Source: Muribaculum sp. | Lineage (GTDB): Bacteria > Bacteroidota > Bacteroidia > Bacteroidales > Muribaculaceae | Assembly: GCA_023667055.1 (NCBI GenBank) | Contig: JAMPAV010000001.1 | Coordinates: 405,912 to 457,297, forward strand | Direction: 5' to 3' | DNA length: 51,386 bases | Notes under the pieces: model-generated | What the model saw: only the letters and a program-made list of their open reading frames with translations | Databases searched by the model: none | What the model was told of the DNA's origin: nothing | Translations under genes and position numbers: made by a program | Shown: positions 19,755-28,646 of the stretch, one piece after another | Numbering within the stretch: the first letter of the stretch is position 1 | How the letters are laid out: the number at the start of each line of letters is the position of its first letter

Positions 19755-21356
19755 ATGATGAAGATTCAAGATAAGACAGTCAACAGACTTTTGACATCAG
19801 TGCTTTGCGGCATTGTGGGTTTTTCCGCTATGGCGTTTGCCGATCCGTCTCGCCCCAAGTTGGTGGTGGGTATAATGGTGGACCAACTGCGCACTGATTA
19901 TATAGAATTTCTCAAGACCCGCTTTGGTAAGGATGGGTTCAATCTTCTTATAAATAATGGATTATATCTTAAGAATCTTGATTTCGATGTCAAGGATCTT
20001 GATCAGGTGAATTCCACGGCGATTATATACACCGGTAATTTCGCCCCATCATCGGGCATACCTTCGGAAAAAATATATGATTCTGCTTCCAACCATCCAT
20101 TGCCGGTGCTACATGATCCATCGATCTTGGGAAATTTCACAAATGAGACCTACAGCCCGGGTGCTTTGCGTCTTTCCACAATTAGCGACGAACTTGCGAT
20201 TGATGGTGTGGGACTCGGCTCCATATACAGCATTGCTCCGGATCCAATGCGTGCCATTATAATGGCCGGACATGCCGGAAGCAGTGCTTTCTGGATTAAT
20301 GATGACAACGGCAAGTGGGCCACAACCACTTATTATAAGGAGGTGCCCCCTGTGGTCTCACAGCGTAATTATCGGCATTCTCTTGCTGAGAGACTCGACA
20401 CAATGGTCTGGACTCCAAGCACTCCGTTGGATTCATACGATGGTGTTCCGGCACAGAAAAAGTATTTCCCCTTCAGACATTCTTTCCCCAAGAAGACTGC
20501 CGACAGATTTGTGAAATTCAAGCAGTCGGCTTTGGTCAATACTGAGGTGACAGATCTGGCTATCGATTATATTAAGAATCTTCAGCTCGGACAAAGGGGG
20601 GATGTCATCGATATGCTCAACATCGGATACTCTGCGGCTCCATATAAGGATACTTCTGATGGTGATTTGCGGCTCGAACTTCAAGACACATATCTGCGGC
20701 TCGACCGTCAGCTGGAACGCCTTTTTGCGGCTGTCAAAGAATATGTGGGTCTTGATAATACTCTTATTTTCCTGGCTTCAACCGGATATTATGATGATTC
20801 CGTAGTGGATGACTCAAAATATAAAATTCCTACCGGAAACTTCTCAATGAAACGGGCTGTCTCGCTGCTGAATTCTTATTTGAGTGCTCAGCATGGAAAT
20901 GACCAGTATGTGGATGGTAGTTTCCGCAACATGATTTATCTTGACCGCACCACACTCGACCGTCATGGCCTGAGCATTGCCGATGTCAGGCGTGATGCCA
21001 GAGATTTCCTCGTTAGAATGAGCGGCGTGGCGGACGTCAAGTCTCTCACCGACATAATTGGTGAGACTACCCCTGAACTCCGCAGGATCAGCCGTAGCAT
21101 TGACCCTAAGACCACCGGTGACCTCAGACTGGAGTTTGCTCCGGGTTGGACGGTGCATGATGATGTCCGGCTTCCTGTGCATGAATGGCAAGTGCGCCAG
21201 GGTAATCCCGCAACTCCGGCTTTCCTGATGGGCCCGGGTGTGCCGGTACAGACTGTTTTTAATCCTGTCAATGCCACTGCTATTGCGCCTACAGTGTGTG
21301 CGGTGATGCGTATCAGAAGTCCCAATGGTGCATTCGATACTCCTCTCTCTTGGTAA
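19755..21356 (+). CDS. Alkaline phosphatase superfamily protein, predicted catalytically dead
   Basis: A signal peptide (to about ALAFA-type site before DPSRPK) precedes a PafA-like type I phosphodiesterase/phosphatase fold. The following parts are clearly conserved: RPKLVVGIMVDQLR, IMAGHAGSSAFW, LQDTYLRLDRQLERL and a C-terminal end like APTVCAVMRIRSPNG. The catalytic positions are not. Active relatives have TAxGHTSIYTG, whereas here it is QVNSTAIIYTG. SSTDYxGH is replaced by SAAPYKDT, ADHG by ASTG, and the C-terminal THG histidine is missing. Only the first metal Asp (VDQ) remains. At 533 residues the fold seems complete, so it is probably a pseudoenzyme with a binding or scaffold role. It lies between the Lnb-like gene and secA. 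The alignment was done from memory of the family. Confidence 0.82.
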   Translation: MMKIQDKTVNRLLTSVLCGIVGFSAMAFADPSRPKLVVGIMVDQLRTDYIEFLKTRFGKDGFNLLINNGLYLKNLDFDVKDLDQVNSTAIIYTGNFAPSSGIPSEKIYDSASNHPLPVLHDPSILGNFTNETYSPGALRLSTISDELAIDGVGLGSIYSIAPDPMRAIIMAGHAGSSAFWINDDNGKWATTTYYKEVPPVVSQRNYRHSLAERLDTMVWTPSTPLDSYDGVPAQKKYFPFRHSFPKKTADRFVKFKQSALVNTEVTDLAIDYIKNLQLGQRGDVIDMLNIGYSAAPYKDTSDGDLRLELQDTYLRLDRQLERLFAAVKEYVGLDNTLIFLASTGYYDDSVVDDSKYKIPTGNFSMKRAVSLLNSYLSAQHGNDQYVDGSFRNMIYLDRTTLDRHGLSIADVRRDARDFLVRMSGVADVKSLTDIIGETTPELRRISRSIDPKTTGDLRLEFAPGWTVHDDVRLPVHEWQVRQGNPATPAFLMGPGVPVQTVFNPVNATAIAPTVCAVMRIRSPNGAFDTPLSW

Positions 21357-21380
21357 ATCCGATAATTTTCATTATCTTTG
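21350..21380 (+). promoter_or_regulatory. secA promoter
   Basis: TTGG at 21350-21353 (overlapping the stop of the preceding gene) and TATCTTTG at 21373-21380 are 19 nt apart and match the Bacteroidota pattern. The leader to ATG 21512 is about 125 nt and contains the inverted heptamer arrays at 21411-21495. Confidence 0.65.
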
Positions 21381-21410
21381 CACTTTATAAATTGCAGCGC
21401 AATTTTTATG

Positions 21411-21495
21411 TTTAAGGTTTAATGTTTAAAGTTTAGTTCGAAGGCGAATCTGCCTAAGAATATTCCCTTTTAATTAAACCTTAAACCTTAAACCC
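21411..21495. repeat. Inverted heptamer arrays in the secA leader
   Basis: Positions 21411-21435 hold tttaagg, tttaatg, tttaaag, ttta. Positions 21475-21495 hold three taaacct-type units, which is the reverse complement. With three or so mismatches the arms pair over about 22-25 bp around a roughly 40-nt loop. The RNA would form a long hairpin ending 17 nt before the secA start codon. A similar structure occurs at 36026-36127. Confidence 0.8.
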
Positions 21496-21511
21496 AACTA
21501 AAATTTCAACA

Positions 21512-24500
21512 ATGGGATTCTCCAATATACTTAAAACAATTTTCGGTGATCAGAGCGAGCGCGCTGTCCGCCCTCTGTGGAATCGCCTTCAGAAGGAAAT
21601 CAACCCTATTTCCGAACAGATACGCGAAATCTCTAACGACCAACTTCGCGATCGCATAAACGTAATACGCGACAATATTCGCAGCGAAGCAAAATCTTAC
21701 AAGGATAAGATGGCCGATATCAAGGCTCAGATAGAGACCCTCGAATTTGACAAGCGCGAACCTTACTGGAAAGAAATCGACTCGCTAAAGGAAGACATGT
21801 TCAAAATGTATGCACATAAACTTGATGAGGCTCTTCCTGAAGTGTTTGCTGTGATTAAGGAGACGGCTCGCAGGTTTGCCGGTAATGACACTATTGAGGT
21901 CACGGCAAGTGATGCCGACCGCGAACTTGCCGCGCAGGGAAAAGACTTTATCTCTATCGATGGCGACAAAGCCGTTTATAAGAATTCATGGGTGGCCGGT
22001 GGAAATGAGATTAAGTGGGACATGGTCCACTATGACGTGCAGCTCATCGGCGGCATGGTGCTTCACGGCGTTCTCCAAGGTGACAAGACATCCAACAACA
22101 TCGCAGAAATGGCCACCGGTGAAGGTAAGACTCTTGTGGCTACCCTACCCGTGTTCCTTAACGCTTTGACAGGTGAGGGTGTGCATGTGGTGACTGTCAA
22201 TGACTATCTTGCAAAACGTGACTCCGAATGGATGGGCCCGCTATATCAGTTCCATGGTCTTACGGTGGCTTGTATCGACAAAACCGAGCCTAACTCTCAG
22301 GAACGTCGTTCGGCATACCGTTGCGATATAACTTTCGGAACCAACAACGAATTCGGTTTCGACTATCTGCGCGATAACATGGCCACCCAGATTTCTGATC
22401 TTGTGCAACGCGACGACCATTATTACGCTATTGTCGATGAGACTGACTCTGTGCTTATTGATGATGCTCGTACTCCGCTGATCATATCCGGCCCCATTCC
22501 AAAAGGCGATGACCAGATGTTCAACGAGTTCAAGCCAAATGTGGAAAAAGTTGTGAATGCTCAGCGTAAACTTGCTCAGAATCTTTTGCTTGAGGCAAAA
22601 GATAAGATTGCAGCCGCAATGAGCGGTGACCCGGAACTTGTCAAGAAATACGACAAAGGTGACGGGCCAAAGCCCCTGACCGCTCAGGAACTCCTTGAGG
22701 ATGGCGGTCTTGCTCTTTTCCGTGTCTATAAGAGTCTTCCCAAGCATGGCCCGCTTATACGCTATCTCAGCGAAGAAGGCATAAAGCCTATTTTGCTCAA
22801 GACCGAGGAGAAATACATGCAGGACAACAACCGTGAGATGCCATTCGCCGTGGAACCCCTCTTTTTCGTCGTGGATGAAAAGAACCACAGCATAGAACTT
22901 ACCGACAAAGGTATCCAGGTTCTAACCGATACCACTCAGGACCCCGGTTTCTTTGTTCTACCCGACATTACTTCGCAACTCGCCGAAGTTGATAACATGG
23001 AGGGTACAGATGATGAAAAGCACCAGAGAAAGGATGACCTGCTTCAAGAATACAGTGTGAAATCTGAGCGTGTGCATACGGTCAACCAACTTCTTAAGGC
23101 CTACACTCTCTTTGACAAGGATGTGGAGTATGTCATTGATGACAACAAAATCAAGATTGTCGATGAGCAGACCGGCCGTATCATGGAGGGTCGCCGATAT
23201 TCTGACGGCCTCCACCAGGCTATCGAAGCCAAGGAAGGGGTCAAGGTTGAAGCCGCTACACAGACTTACGCCACAATAACGCTGCAGAACTATTTCCGCA
23301 TGTATCGTAAACTTGCGGGTATGACCGGTACTGCTATGACTGAGGCCGGAGAGTTCTACGATATCTACAAGATGGAGGTCGTGGAAATTCCAACCAATCG
23401 TCCGGTTATCCGCGACGATATGAAGGATCGAGTCTATCGCACAAAGAAGGAAAAATATAATGCCGTAATTCAGGAAGTCGAGGATATGATTAAGATCGGT
23501 CGCCCGGTGCTTGTGGGCACCACTTCGGTCGAGATATCCGAACTCCTCAGCCGTATGCTTCAGCTTCGCAAGATTCCTCATCAGGTGCTTAATGCCAAAC
23601 TGCATCAAAAAGAAGCGGATATTGTGGCACAAGCCGGCAAACCCGGCACGGTGACCATTGCGACCAACATGGCCGGTCGTGGTACTGACATCAAGCTTAC
23701 ACCCGAAGTGAAAGAAGCCGGTGGTCTGGCTATCATTGGCACCGAACGTCACGAGTCTCGTCGTGTCGATCGTCAGCTGCGTGGTCGTGCCGGTCGTCAG
23801 GGCGACCCGGGTTCCTCAGTATTCTTTGTCTCTTTTGAAGATAACCTGATGCGCCTTTTTGCAGGAGAGCGTATTTTCAAGATGCTCGACAAGATGGGCT
23901 TCCAGGAAGGTGAGATGCTCGAGTCGAAGATGCTCACAAATTCAATCGAAAAAGCCCAGAAAAGGGTTGAGGAAAACAACTTCGGCATTCGTAAGCGTCT
24001 GGTTGAATATGATGATGTCATGAATGCTCAGCGTACTGCGATTTATGGCAAACGCCAGAATGCTTTAAAAGGCGAACGTATCGGAACTGATATCGCCAAC
24101 ATGATATTCGATGTGGCTCAGACACTTGTCTCAAACAATCCTGACTACAACGACCTTAAGATGGAAGTCCGTAAGACTCTTGCCATTGATCTCCCGTTTG
24201 AGGAGGCGGAGTATCGCAAGGCAGACCGTGATAAGATAGCAAACAGACTTGCCGATGATGCAATGAACGCTTTCTATCGTAATCGCGACAAGATTGCTTC
24301 CTCAGCTATGCCCTACATTAAGGAGTTTGTAGAGGATCGTGGAGCCTCGGGTATGGTCGGTGTCCCTGTCACGGACGGCCGCCGCTTTTTCAATATCCGT
24401 TGCGACCTGCAGGAGGCTTACGACAATGAATGTCGTCCTATCGTTAAGGGTTGGGAAAAGGCGGTGCTTTTGCAGTCTATTGATAATGCCTGGCAAGAGC

Positions 24501-25018
24501 AGCTCCGCGAACTTGACGAACTGCGCAAGTCTGTGCAGAATGCAAGTTACGAACAAAAGGACCCGCTTGTAATCTACAAACTCGAGGCCTACGGCTTGTG
24601 GAAAAACATGCTCGAGGAGATGAACTCCAAGGCTGTGGCTACTCTAATGCGCGGAAAACTTGCTGCCCCTGACTATGAAGAGGCTAAGGCGGCACGTGAG
24701 GCCCATGAGGCCGCTCAGGAAGCCCAGCGGCAGGCTGCTATAGCTCAGCGCAACGTTCAGGCTGCAACCTATAGCCGCACCCAGGAAATTCGTAGGGAGT
24801 ATGGTGCTTCCAATCCATCTAATCCATACGCAAATTATTCCACTACTCGCGAGACTTACGAGGGTGAGAATATGCAGCGTCAGGCTGCCCAAAGTGCAAA
24901 CAGACCCCAGCAGCAGGTTCGCAAACCCGTGAAAGCCGATCCCAAAGTCGGACGTAATGACCCATGTCCTTGCGGAAGCGGAAAAAAATATAAGAATTGT
25001 CATGGCAAAAACCTTTAA
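21512..25018 (+). CDS. secA: Preprotein translocase ATPase SecA
   Basis: The motor ATPase that drives unfolded proteins through SecYEG. The Walker A motif is EMATGEGKT near residue 200, and the DEAD-like Walker B region is [14 protein letters not shown] near 308. The helicase-type second nucleotide-binding domain has [13 protein letters not shown] and [10 protein letters not shown]. The C-terminus carries the zinc-binding SecB/ribosome-contact motif [17 protein letters not shown]. At 1168 residues it is longer than E. coli SecA (901), as usual in Bacteroidota, with an insert around residues 330-480 and an Ala/Gln-rich linker before the zinc motif. It has its own promoter and a hairpin leader, and is followed 3 bp later by a GYF_2 gene. 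Confidence 0.98.
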   Translation: MGFSNILKTIFGDQSERAVRPLWNRLQKEINPISEQIREISNDQLRDRINVIRDNIRSEAKSYKDKMADIKAQIETLEFDKREPYWKEIDSLKEDMFKMYAHKLDEALPEVFAVIKETARRFAGNDTIEVTASDADRELAAQGKDFISIDGDKAVYKNSWVAGGNEIKWDMVHYDVQLIGGMVLHGVLQGDKTSNNIAEMATGEGKTLVATLPVFLNALTGEGVHVVTVNDYLAKRDSEWMGPLYQFHGLTVACIDKTEPNSQERRSAYRCDITFGTNNEFGFDYLRDNMATQISDLVQRDDHYYAIVDETDSVLIDDARTPLIISGPIPKGDDQMFNEFKPNVEKVVNAQRKLAQNLLLEAKDKIAAAMSGDPELVKKYDKGDGPKPLTAQELLEDGGLALFRVYKSLPKHGPLIRYLSEEGIKPILLKTEEKYMQDNNREMPFAVEPLFFVVDEKNHSIELTDKGIQVLTDTTQDPGFFVLPDITSQLAEVDNMEGTDDEKHQRKDDLLQEYSVKSERVHTVNQLLKAYTLFDKDVEYVIDDNKIKIVDEQTGRIMEGRRYSDGLHQAIEAKEGVKVEAATQTYATITLQNYFRMYRKLAGMTGTAMTEAGEFYDIYKMEVVEIPTNRPVIRDDMKDRVYRTKKEKYNAVIQEVEDMIKIGRPVLVGTTSVEISELLSRMLQLRKIPHQVLNAKLHQKEADIVAQAGKPGTVTIATNMAGRGTDIKLTPEVKEAGGLAIIGTERHESRRVDRQLRGRAGRQGDPGSSVFFVSFEDNLMRLFAGERIFKMLDKMGFQEGEMLESKMLTNSIEKAQKRVEENNFGIRKRLVEYDDVMNAQRTAIYGKRQNALKGERIGTDIANMIFDVAQTLVSNNPDYNDLKMEVRKTLAIDLPFEEAEYRKADRDKIANRLADDAMNAFYRNRDKIASSAMPYIKEFVEDRGASGMVGVPVTDGRRFFNIRCDLQEAYDNECRPIVKGWEKAVLLQSIDNAWQEQLRELDELRKSVQNASYEQKDPLVIYKLEAYGLWKNMLEEMNSKAVATLMRGKLAAPDYEEAKAAREAHEAAQEAQRQAAIAQRNVQAATYSRTQEIRREYGASNPSNPYANYSTTRETYEGENMQRQAAQSANRPQQQVRKPVKADPKVGRNDPCPCGSGKKYKNCHGKNL

Positions 25019-25021
25019 TTG

Positions 25022-25606
25022 ATGGAAAAAGAATATTATATAGTGGTCAACGACAGCAGGGTAGGCCCGCTGTCGTATGACCAACTTCGTGAACAATGTA
25101 TTGAGCCTTCCACTCTCGTATGGACTGCCGGGATGTCCGACTGGGCAAGAGCCGATGCTGTCCCGGAACTTGAGTCCCTGATTGCCCGAAATGTTGGCAA
25201 TGATGAGTCTGCATTTGGTTCATACGCTTGTCCGGAAGAACCTCCACGCGTTAGAAAACCATGGAAAAATCGTCAAGGACCCTATGGCTCAGGTAATTCC
25301 TTTGGTGATACTACGGATCCCAAAGGCCAATTGCATGTTAAGACCAATTGGAAGACTCTCGCAATTGTAGCTATGGTAGCCGGTTTCATTTTCTCCTGCA
25401 TTGGTGGTATTGTCGGAATTTTTGCCGTGCTCGAAGCCAACAAAGCCGAAAATGCACAGATGTCCGGATTCGAACAACAGGCCCAAAACAATTGGTCGAA
25501 TTGTAAGACTTTGACGATTATCTCGTTTGTGCTTGTTGGTCTTGGACTCATAGGCAATGTAATCGTGATGAAAAACTATCAGGCGTTTATGGGATTAGGC
25601 CTTTGA
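25022..25606 (+). CDS. GYF_2 domain protein with two membrane helices
   Basis: Residues 1-55 form a GYF_2 domain (YYIVVNDSRVGPLSYDQLRE, then WTAGMSDWARADAVPEL), a fold that binds proline-rich peptides in other proteins. A charged linker is followed by two membrane helices near 115-140 and 160-185, of DUF4190 type. ATG 25022 lies only 3 bp after the secA stop; a TTG at 25019 would add one residue. The next gene, 4 bp downstream, encodes a second GYF_2 protein. The position directly behind secA suggests co-transcription. The function is unknown, and a link to export is only suggested by context. Confidence 0.85.
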   Translation: MEKEYYIVVNDSRVGPLSYDQLREQCIEPSTLVWTAGMSDWARADAVPELESLIARNVGNDESAFGSYACPEEPPRVRKPWKNRQGPYGSGNSFGDTTDPKGQLHVKTNWKTLAIVAMVAGFIFSCIGGIVGIFAVLEANKAENAQMSGFEQQAQNNWSNCKTLTIISFVLVGLGLIGNVIVMKNYQAFMGLGL

Positions 25607-25610
25607 CACA

Positions 25611-26039
25611 ATGAAGATATTTGCAATGATCGATGGGCAGCAAGTCGGCCCCATGGAACTTGAAAATGTCGCAGAAGCCGGTGTGCGTCCCGACACGTAT
25701 GTCTGGTGCAAGGGAATGCCTGATTGGCAAAAGGCATCTGAAGTGCCGGATATATGCCGCTTCTTTCGCCTAAGACTTGCCGGTGTCATCCCTTCCTGCG
25801 GATATGATGGCGGCATGTCCCAACAGCAGAAAATGCTCGACTACCAGGCCGAACAGGAAGAGTTGATCAGCCGGCTGCCGCCTATGGCAAGACATCTTGT
25901 CAGAAAATCGGGTGTTAGACTCACAAAGGATAACCTGCCCCAGCCTTCCGAACAGCAGGAATCAAAATGGTTTCCAATCGTTATCTATTCTATATGCACC
26001 GTGCTTATTATTATAGGATTCCTTTTGCTGAGACTTTGA
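25611..26039 (+). CDS. GYF_2 domain protein with C-terminal membrane anchor
   Basis: A 142-residue protein. Residues 1-50 are a GYF_2 domain (MIDGQQVGPMELENVAEAGV, then VWCKGMPDWQKASEVPDI). A helical middle part follows, then a single C-terminal membrane helix (FPIVIYSICTVLIIIGFLLL), so the GYF domain should face the cytoplasm. It begins 4 bp after the preceding GYF_2 gene and ends the secA transcript. A hairpin follows at 26054-26082. The function is unknown. Confidence 0.82.
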   Translation: MKIFAMIDGQQVGPMELENVAEAGVRPDTYVWCKGMPDWQKASEVPDICRFFRLRLAGVIPSCGYDGGMSQQQKMLDYQAEQEELISRLPPMARHLVRKSGVRLTKDNLPQPSEQQESKWFPIVIYSICTVLIIIGFLLLRL

Positions 26040-26053
26040 TGGATATAAAAAAT

Positions 26054-26082
26054 GAGAGGGTCGCTAACACAGCGACCCTCTC
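26054..26082. terminator. Strong hairpin after the secA/GYF_2 cluster
   Basis: The 12-bp perfect stem gagagggtcgct (26054-26065) / agcgaccctctc (26071-26082) has loop aacac. On the minus strand it is followed by a run of six T, so it is a complete terminator in that direction. On the plus strand no T-run follows. It probably works both ways, ending the + cluster and backing up the terminator of the minus-strand DUF4250 gene. Confidence 0.75.
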
Positions 26083-26190
26083 TCACGATTCCACTATAAA
26101 CTATATCTAACTAAACTTAAAACCGCATTCTCACTTTCTCCCGAAACCGGAATGCTTCGCCATATTGCTTTTTGTATAAGTCAAACAAAA

Positions 26191-26211
26191 AGCCAACCCA
26201 AATGGTTGGCT
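26191..26211 (-). terminator. Terminator of the DUF4250 gene
   Basis: Stem agccaacc / ggttggct (26191-26198 and 26204-26211) with a 5-nt loop is followed, in minus direction, by tttttgtttg. It lies 55 nt after the DUF4250 stop codon. Confidence 0.82.
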
Positions 26212-26265
26212 TCCGACCGAATATTTAAACTATTTCAATACGATTTAACATTATATTGGCGTTTG

Positions 26266-26445
26266 TCATCGAAATTGCCGGATTCCGGGCATCCAGCTGA
26301 ACCCGGCTGACTCAAGTTCAGCCTTCAGCTTGTCCTGGCTTAGTGCGTACGAGGCACAAAAATCTTCAAGGGTTCTGTACTCATCTCGCATTTTCATATT
26401 GACAAAACTCATCAGCATTACTGGGTCTTTCGGTAATATTTCCAT
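26266..26445 (-). CDS. Small DUF4250 family protein
   Basis: A 59-codon gene read from ATG at 26445-26443 to TGA at 26268-26266. The product starts MEILPKDPVMLMSFVNMKMR, then DEYRTLEDFCASYALSQDKL, and ends GFSWMPGIRQFR. This fits DUF4250 small proteins, which begin with LPKDPxMLLSxVNxKLRD and end with a (Y/F)xYxxxxNQF-like motif. Their function is unknown; the second half looks like a small helix-turn-helix-type fold. It is the only minus-strand gene in the left half. The DUF assignment is from recognition; the gene itself is well supported by its own terminator and the intact conserved start. Confidence 0.85.
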   Translation of the reverse strand: MEILPKDPVMLMSFVNMKMRDEYRTLEDFCASYALSQDKLKAELESAGFSWMPGIRQFR

Positions 26446-26471
26446 TTTTTGTGATTTTATTATCGTTTTTA

Positions 26472-26503
26472 TTCGTCTGTATTGAGATTTTTTATTATCT
26501 TCG
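26472..26503 (+). promoter_or_regulatory. Possible promoter of the Ntn hydrolase gene
   Basis: TTCG at 26472-26475 and TATCTTCG at 26496-26503 are 20 nt apart. Both boxes differ from consensus by one base. They lie 21 nt before ATG 26525. Confidence 0.4.
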
Positions 26504-26524
26504 CATTTTCAAGTGATAACACTA

Positions 26525-27652
26525 ATGGGAAAACAAACTGCTATATTATTTTGTTTTGTCGTGGGATTGATTAATTCCGCCTATGCTTGCACCAGTGCTA
26601 TAATTGGAGCTGACCGCACCGCACATGGTCGTCCTCTTCTGTGGAAGCACCGCGACACTTCATCCATCGACAATAAAGTGGAATACGTGGCACCTGGAAG
26701 TGAAGGCTTCGGATATACTGGCCTCTTCAATGCCGCCGACAGTACACTTCGTGAATGTTGGACCGGTTTCAATTCGGAAGGCTTTGCAATAATGAACACC
26801 GCTTCCTACAATATCAAAGATGATGATGTCCCTGAGAAGCAAATGGACAAGGAAGGCCTTGTGATGACCCTTGCTCTCAGGAAATGTCGAAGTGTAGATG
26901 ATTTTGCAAATCTTCTCGACTCGTTGCCTCGTCCCATGGGCGTTGAAGCCAATTTCGGCGTGATAGATGCCTCGGGTGCAGGTGCATTTTTTGAAACCAA
27001 TAATCATTCCTACGTACGTATCAATCTTGAAGATTCTCCCGACCATGTCCTTGTTCGTGCAAACTATAGCCATAAGGGTCGTCCCGAAGAAGGATTTGGC
27101 TACGTTAGAGAAGCGAATGCCTGGAGGCATCTTAGACCGTTTGTGGATAATGCCAACGTTACCCCTGAATTGCTCACTGAGACTGTCTCACGCTCCTTCT
27201 ATCATGACCTTTGGGAAAAGGATATGGCTGAAGGTCTCGAACCCGGATGGGCTGTTGACCAAGACTTCATCCCACGCTACAAATCTTGTGCCACTATTGT
27301 GATTGAAGGTTGCGACCCATCCTCCGTTTCAGCATCAGACTATGTTATGTGGACCGGTCTTGGCTATCCTCCTTGTGCGGTGATATATCCCGTTACGCCT
27401 GGCCCGGAAGGAGTTCATCCCGATTTGCGAGGTCTCAGGCCCAATGGTCATTCCAAGGCTTCCGATGAGGCCAAGGCAAGAAGAGAACTCGTATTTCCAA
27501 GAAAATATGACAACGGCGATAAATATATAGACTTGTCTCAATTGCGAAATAGGCAAGGCTCCGGCTTTCTTCAGGTGCTGGTGCCGCATAACTTGAGAAT
27601 ATACAATGATTTCAGAGCAAGAAAGCAAAAACCGGAAAGAAAACGTAAATAA
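26525..27652 (+). CDS. Secreted C45/choloylglycine-hydrolase-like Ntn hydrolase
   Basis: The signal peptide is followed directly by AYA|CTSAIIGADRTAHGRPLLWK. Cys22 is the first mature residue, as required for an N-terminal cysteine nucleophile. The layout, with a following RxxDxS-like segment (WKHRDTSS) and GVIDASGAGAFFETNN, fits the C45 acyltransferase / linear-amide C-N hydrolase group. Members cleave amide bonds of small conjugates such as acyl-amino acids or penicillins. The substrate cannot be predicted, and bile-salt hydrolysis is not supported by any specific residue. ATG 26525 was chosen over GTG 26513. A second secreted Ntn hydrolase (C69) is at 43258-44892. Confidence in the fold is good, in the subfamily moderate. 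Confidence 0.8.
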   Translation: MGKQTAILFCFVVGLINSAYACTSAIIGADRTAHGRPLLWKHRDTSSIDNKVEYVAPGSEGFGYTGLFNAADSTLRECWTGFNSEGFAIMNTASYNIKDDDVPEKQMDKEGLVMTLALRKCRSVDDFANLLDSLPRPMGVEANFGVIDASGAGAFFETNNHSYVRINLEDSPDHVLVRANYSHKGRPEEGFGYVREANAWRHLRPFVDNANVTPELLTETVSRSFYHDLWEKDMAEGLEPGWAVDQDFIPRYKSCATIVIEGCDPSSVSASDYVMWTGLGYPPCAVIYPVTPGPEGVHPDLRGLRPNGHSKASDEAKARRELVFPRKYDNGDKYIDLSQLRNRQGSGFLQVLVPHNLRIYNDFRARKQKPERKRK

Positions 27653-27662
27653 TGGCTTGGTG

Positions 27663-28133
27663 ATGGAGGATAAAGTTTTTTTCAAGGTCAGCAAATCTGA
27701 AATTGCAGGTTATATACTGGGCTCGGTTTCCAAATCATGGATTCTTTGGCTTGTGGCTTTGATTGGATGCTTGTTGTCTGTCGGTGGTTTTTTTATCGAC
27801 TGGCGTCTCCTCGTCATGGGTTTGATGGCTCTGTTCACAATTGTTCCGTCAATAGGTTTCTTTATTTTCTATAGTTGCATTCTTGACTCGCATATTGTTG
27901 CCAATATGTTACCTCACACCGTGGAACCGCATCCGGAAGGGTATTTGGTAAGGATTTTCCGAAAGAAAATGAATGATGAAGATGATCAAAATGATGAAAT
28001 AGAATGGATTGAATCTCAAAGTATGACAATTTTGGATTCAAATGTTGTCAGAAGAAAGGATAAAGGTGATTTTTCAATTCTTCACCTCGTTGATTCACCC
28101 GTCAGATTGTTGTATATTCCCAGGGGCATGTAG
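27663..28133 (+). CDS. Small membrane protein of unknown function
   Basis: About 156 residues. Two membrane helices lie near residues 20-45 (WILWLVALIGCLLSVGGFFI) and 50-75 (LLVMGLMALFTIVPSIGFFI). They are followed by a soluble domain with an acidic patch (KKMNDEDDQNDEIEW). ATG 27663 is 10 bp after the stop of the Ntn hydrolase gene. An in-frame ATG at 27606 would overlap that gene by 47 bp and add hydrophilic residues. No family is recognised. It is probably in one transcript with its neighbours. Confidence 0.7.
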   Translation: MEDKVFFKVSKSEIAGYILGSVSKSWILWLVALIGCLLSVGGFFIDWRLLVMGLMALFTIVPSIGFFIFYSCILDSHIVANMLPHTVEPHPEGYLVRIFRKKMNDEDDQNDEIEWIESQSMTILDSNVVRRKDKGDFSILHLVDSPVRLLYIPRGM

Positions 28134-28162
28134 CCGTTCCAATTTCAATACTTATATTAGCA

Positions 28163-28585
28163 ATGAGAATACTAAAAAATACAAACAGAAAATATTGCTT
28201 CATCATGGAGATGGAGGTGCGCGACTATGAACTTGATTGCGAACAAATAGTCAATAATGCCAACTATCTTCACTACATGGAGCACACCCGGCATAAGTTT
28301 TGCAGCGATGCCGGACTTTCATTCGTTGAAATGCACAATCAAGGTCTTGATGCTGTCGTCCGCAAAGTCGAGATAGAATATATCTCATCGCTCAGAGGAA
28401 ATGAAAGTTTCCTGTCCTGTCTCCGGCTTGAACGCAAAGGCCCTCGCTTTGTGTTCCATCAGGACATAATGCGACCCGGCGGTGATCTGGTTTGTCAGGC
28501 TCTTGTCAGTGTTGTCGTATTGAAAAACGGCAAATTGTCACGTGGTGACGAACTTGCAAAAGTCTTTGAGAAATACATCAACTAA
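28163..28585 (+). CDS. 4HBT hotdog-fold acyl-CoA thioesterase (YbgC/FadM-like)
   Basis: A single hotdog domain. The conserved start is VRDYELDCEQIVNNANYLHY, followed by MEHTRHKF, the helix that covers the substrate. The Asp and the NNANY stretch correspond to the catalytic region of YbgC-type thioesterases, which hydrolyse acyl-CoAs or acyl-ACPs. At 140 residues the length is typical. ATG 28163 is used because KYCF just upstream of VRDYE resembles the N-terminus of relatives; ATG 28205 would leave only four residues before VRDYE. The neighbours do not indicate a substrate. Confidence 0.86.
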   Translation: MRILKNTNRKYCFIMEMEVRDYELDCEQIVNNANYLHYMEHTRHKFCSDAGLSFVEMHNQGLDAVVRKVEIEYISSLRGNESFLSCLRLERKGPRFVFHQDIMRPGGDLVCQALVSVVVLKNGKLSRGDELAKVFEKYIN

Positions 28586-28646
28586 TCCGCTTCCGATATC
28601 TAAATCCTAAGGATATAAGATTAAAGATCTAATAGATTCAAATTTC

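Noticed and set aside
21381..21511. SecM-like arrest peptide upstream of secA
   Set aside because: No open frame with a secretion signal or arrest-like sequence exists in the leader; only the repeat hairpin is seen.
22958..23752. 264-codon minus-strand frame inside secA
   Set aside because: Antisense to conserved SecA motor sequence.
26525..27652. Bile salt hydrolase
   Set aside because: The Ntn fold fits, but the sequence looks C45-like and no residue specific for bile acid binding can be claimed from sequence alone.
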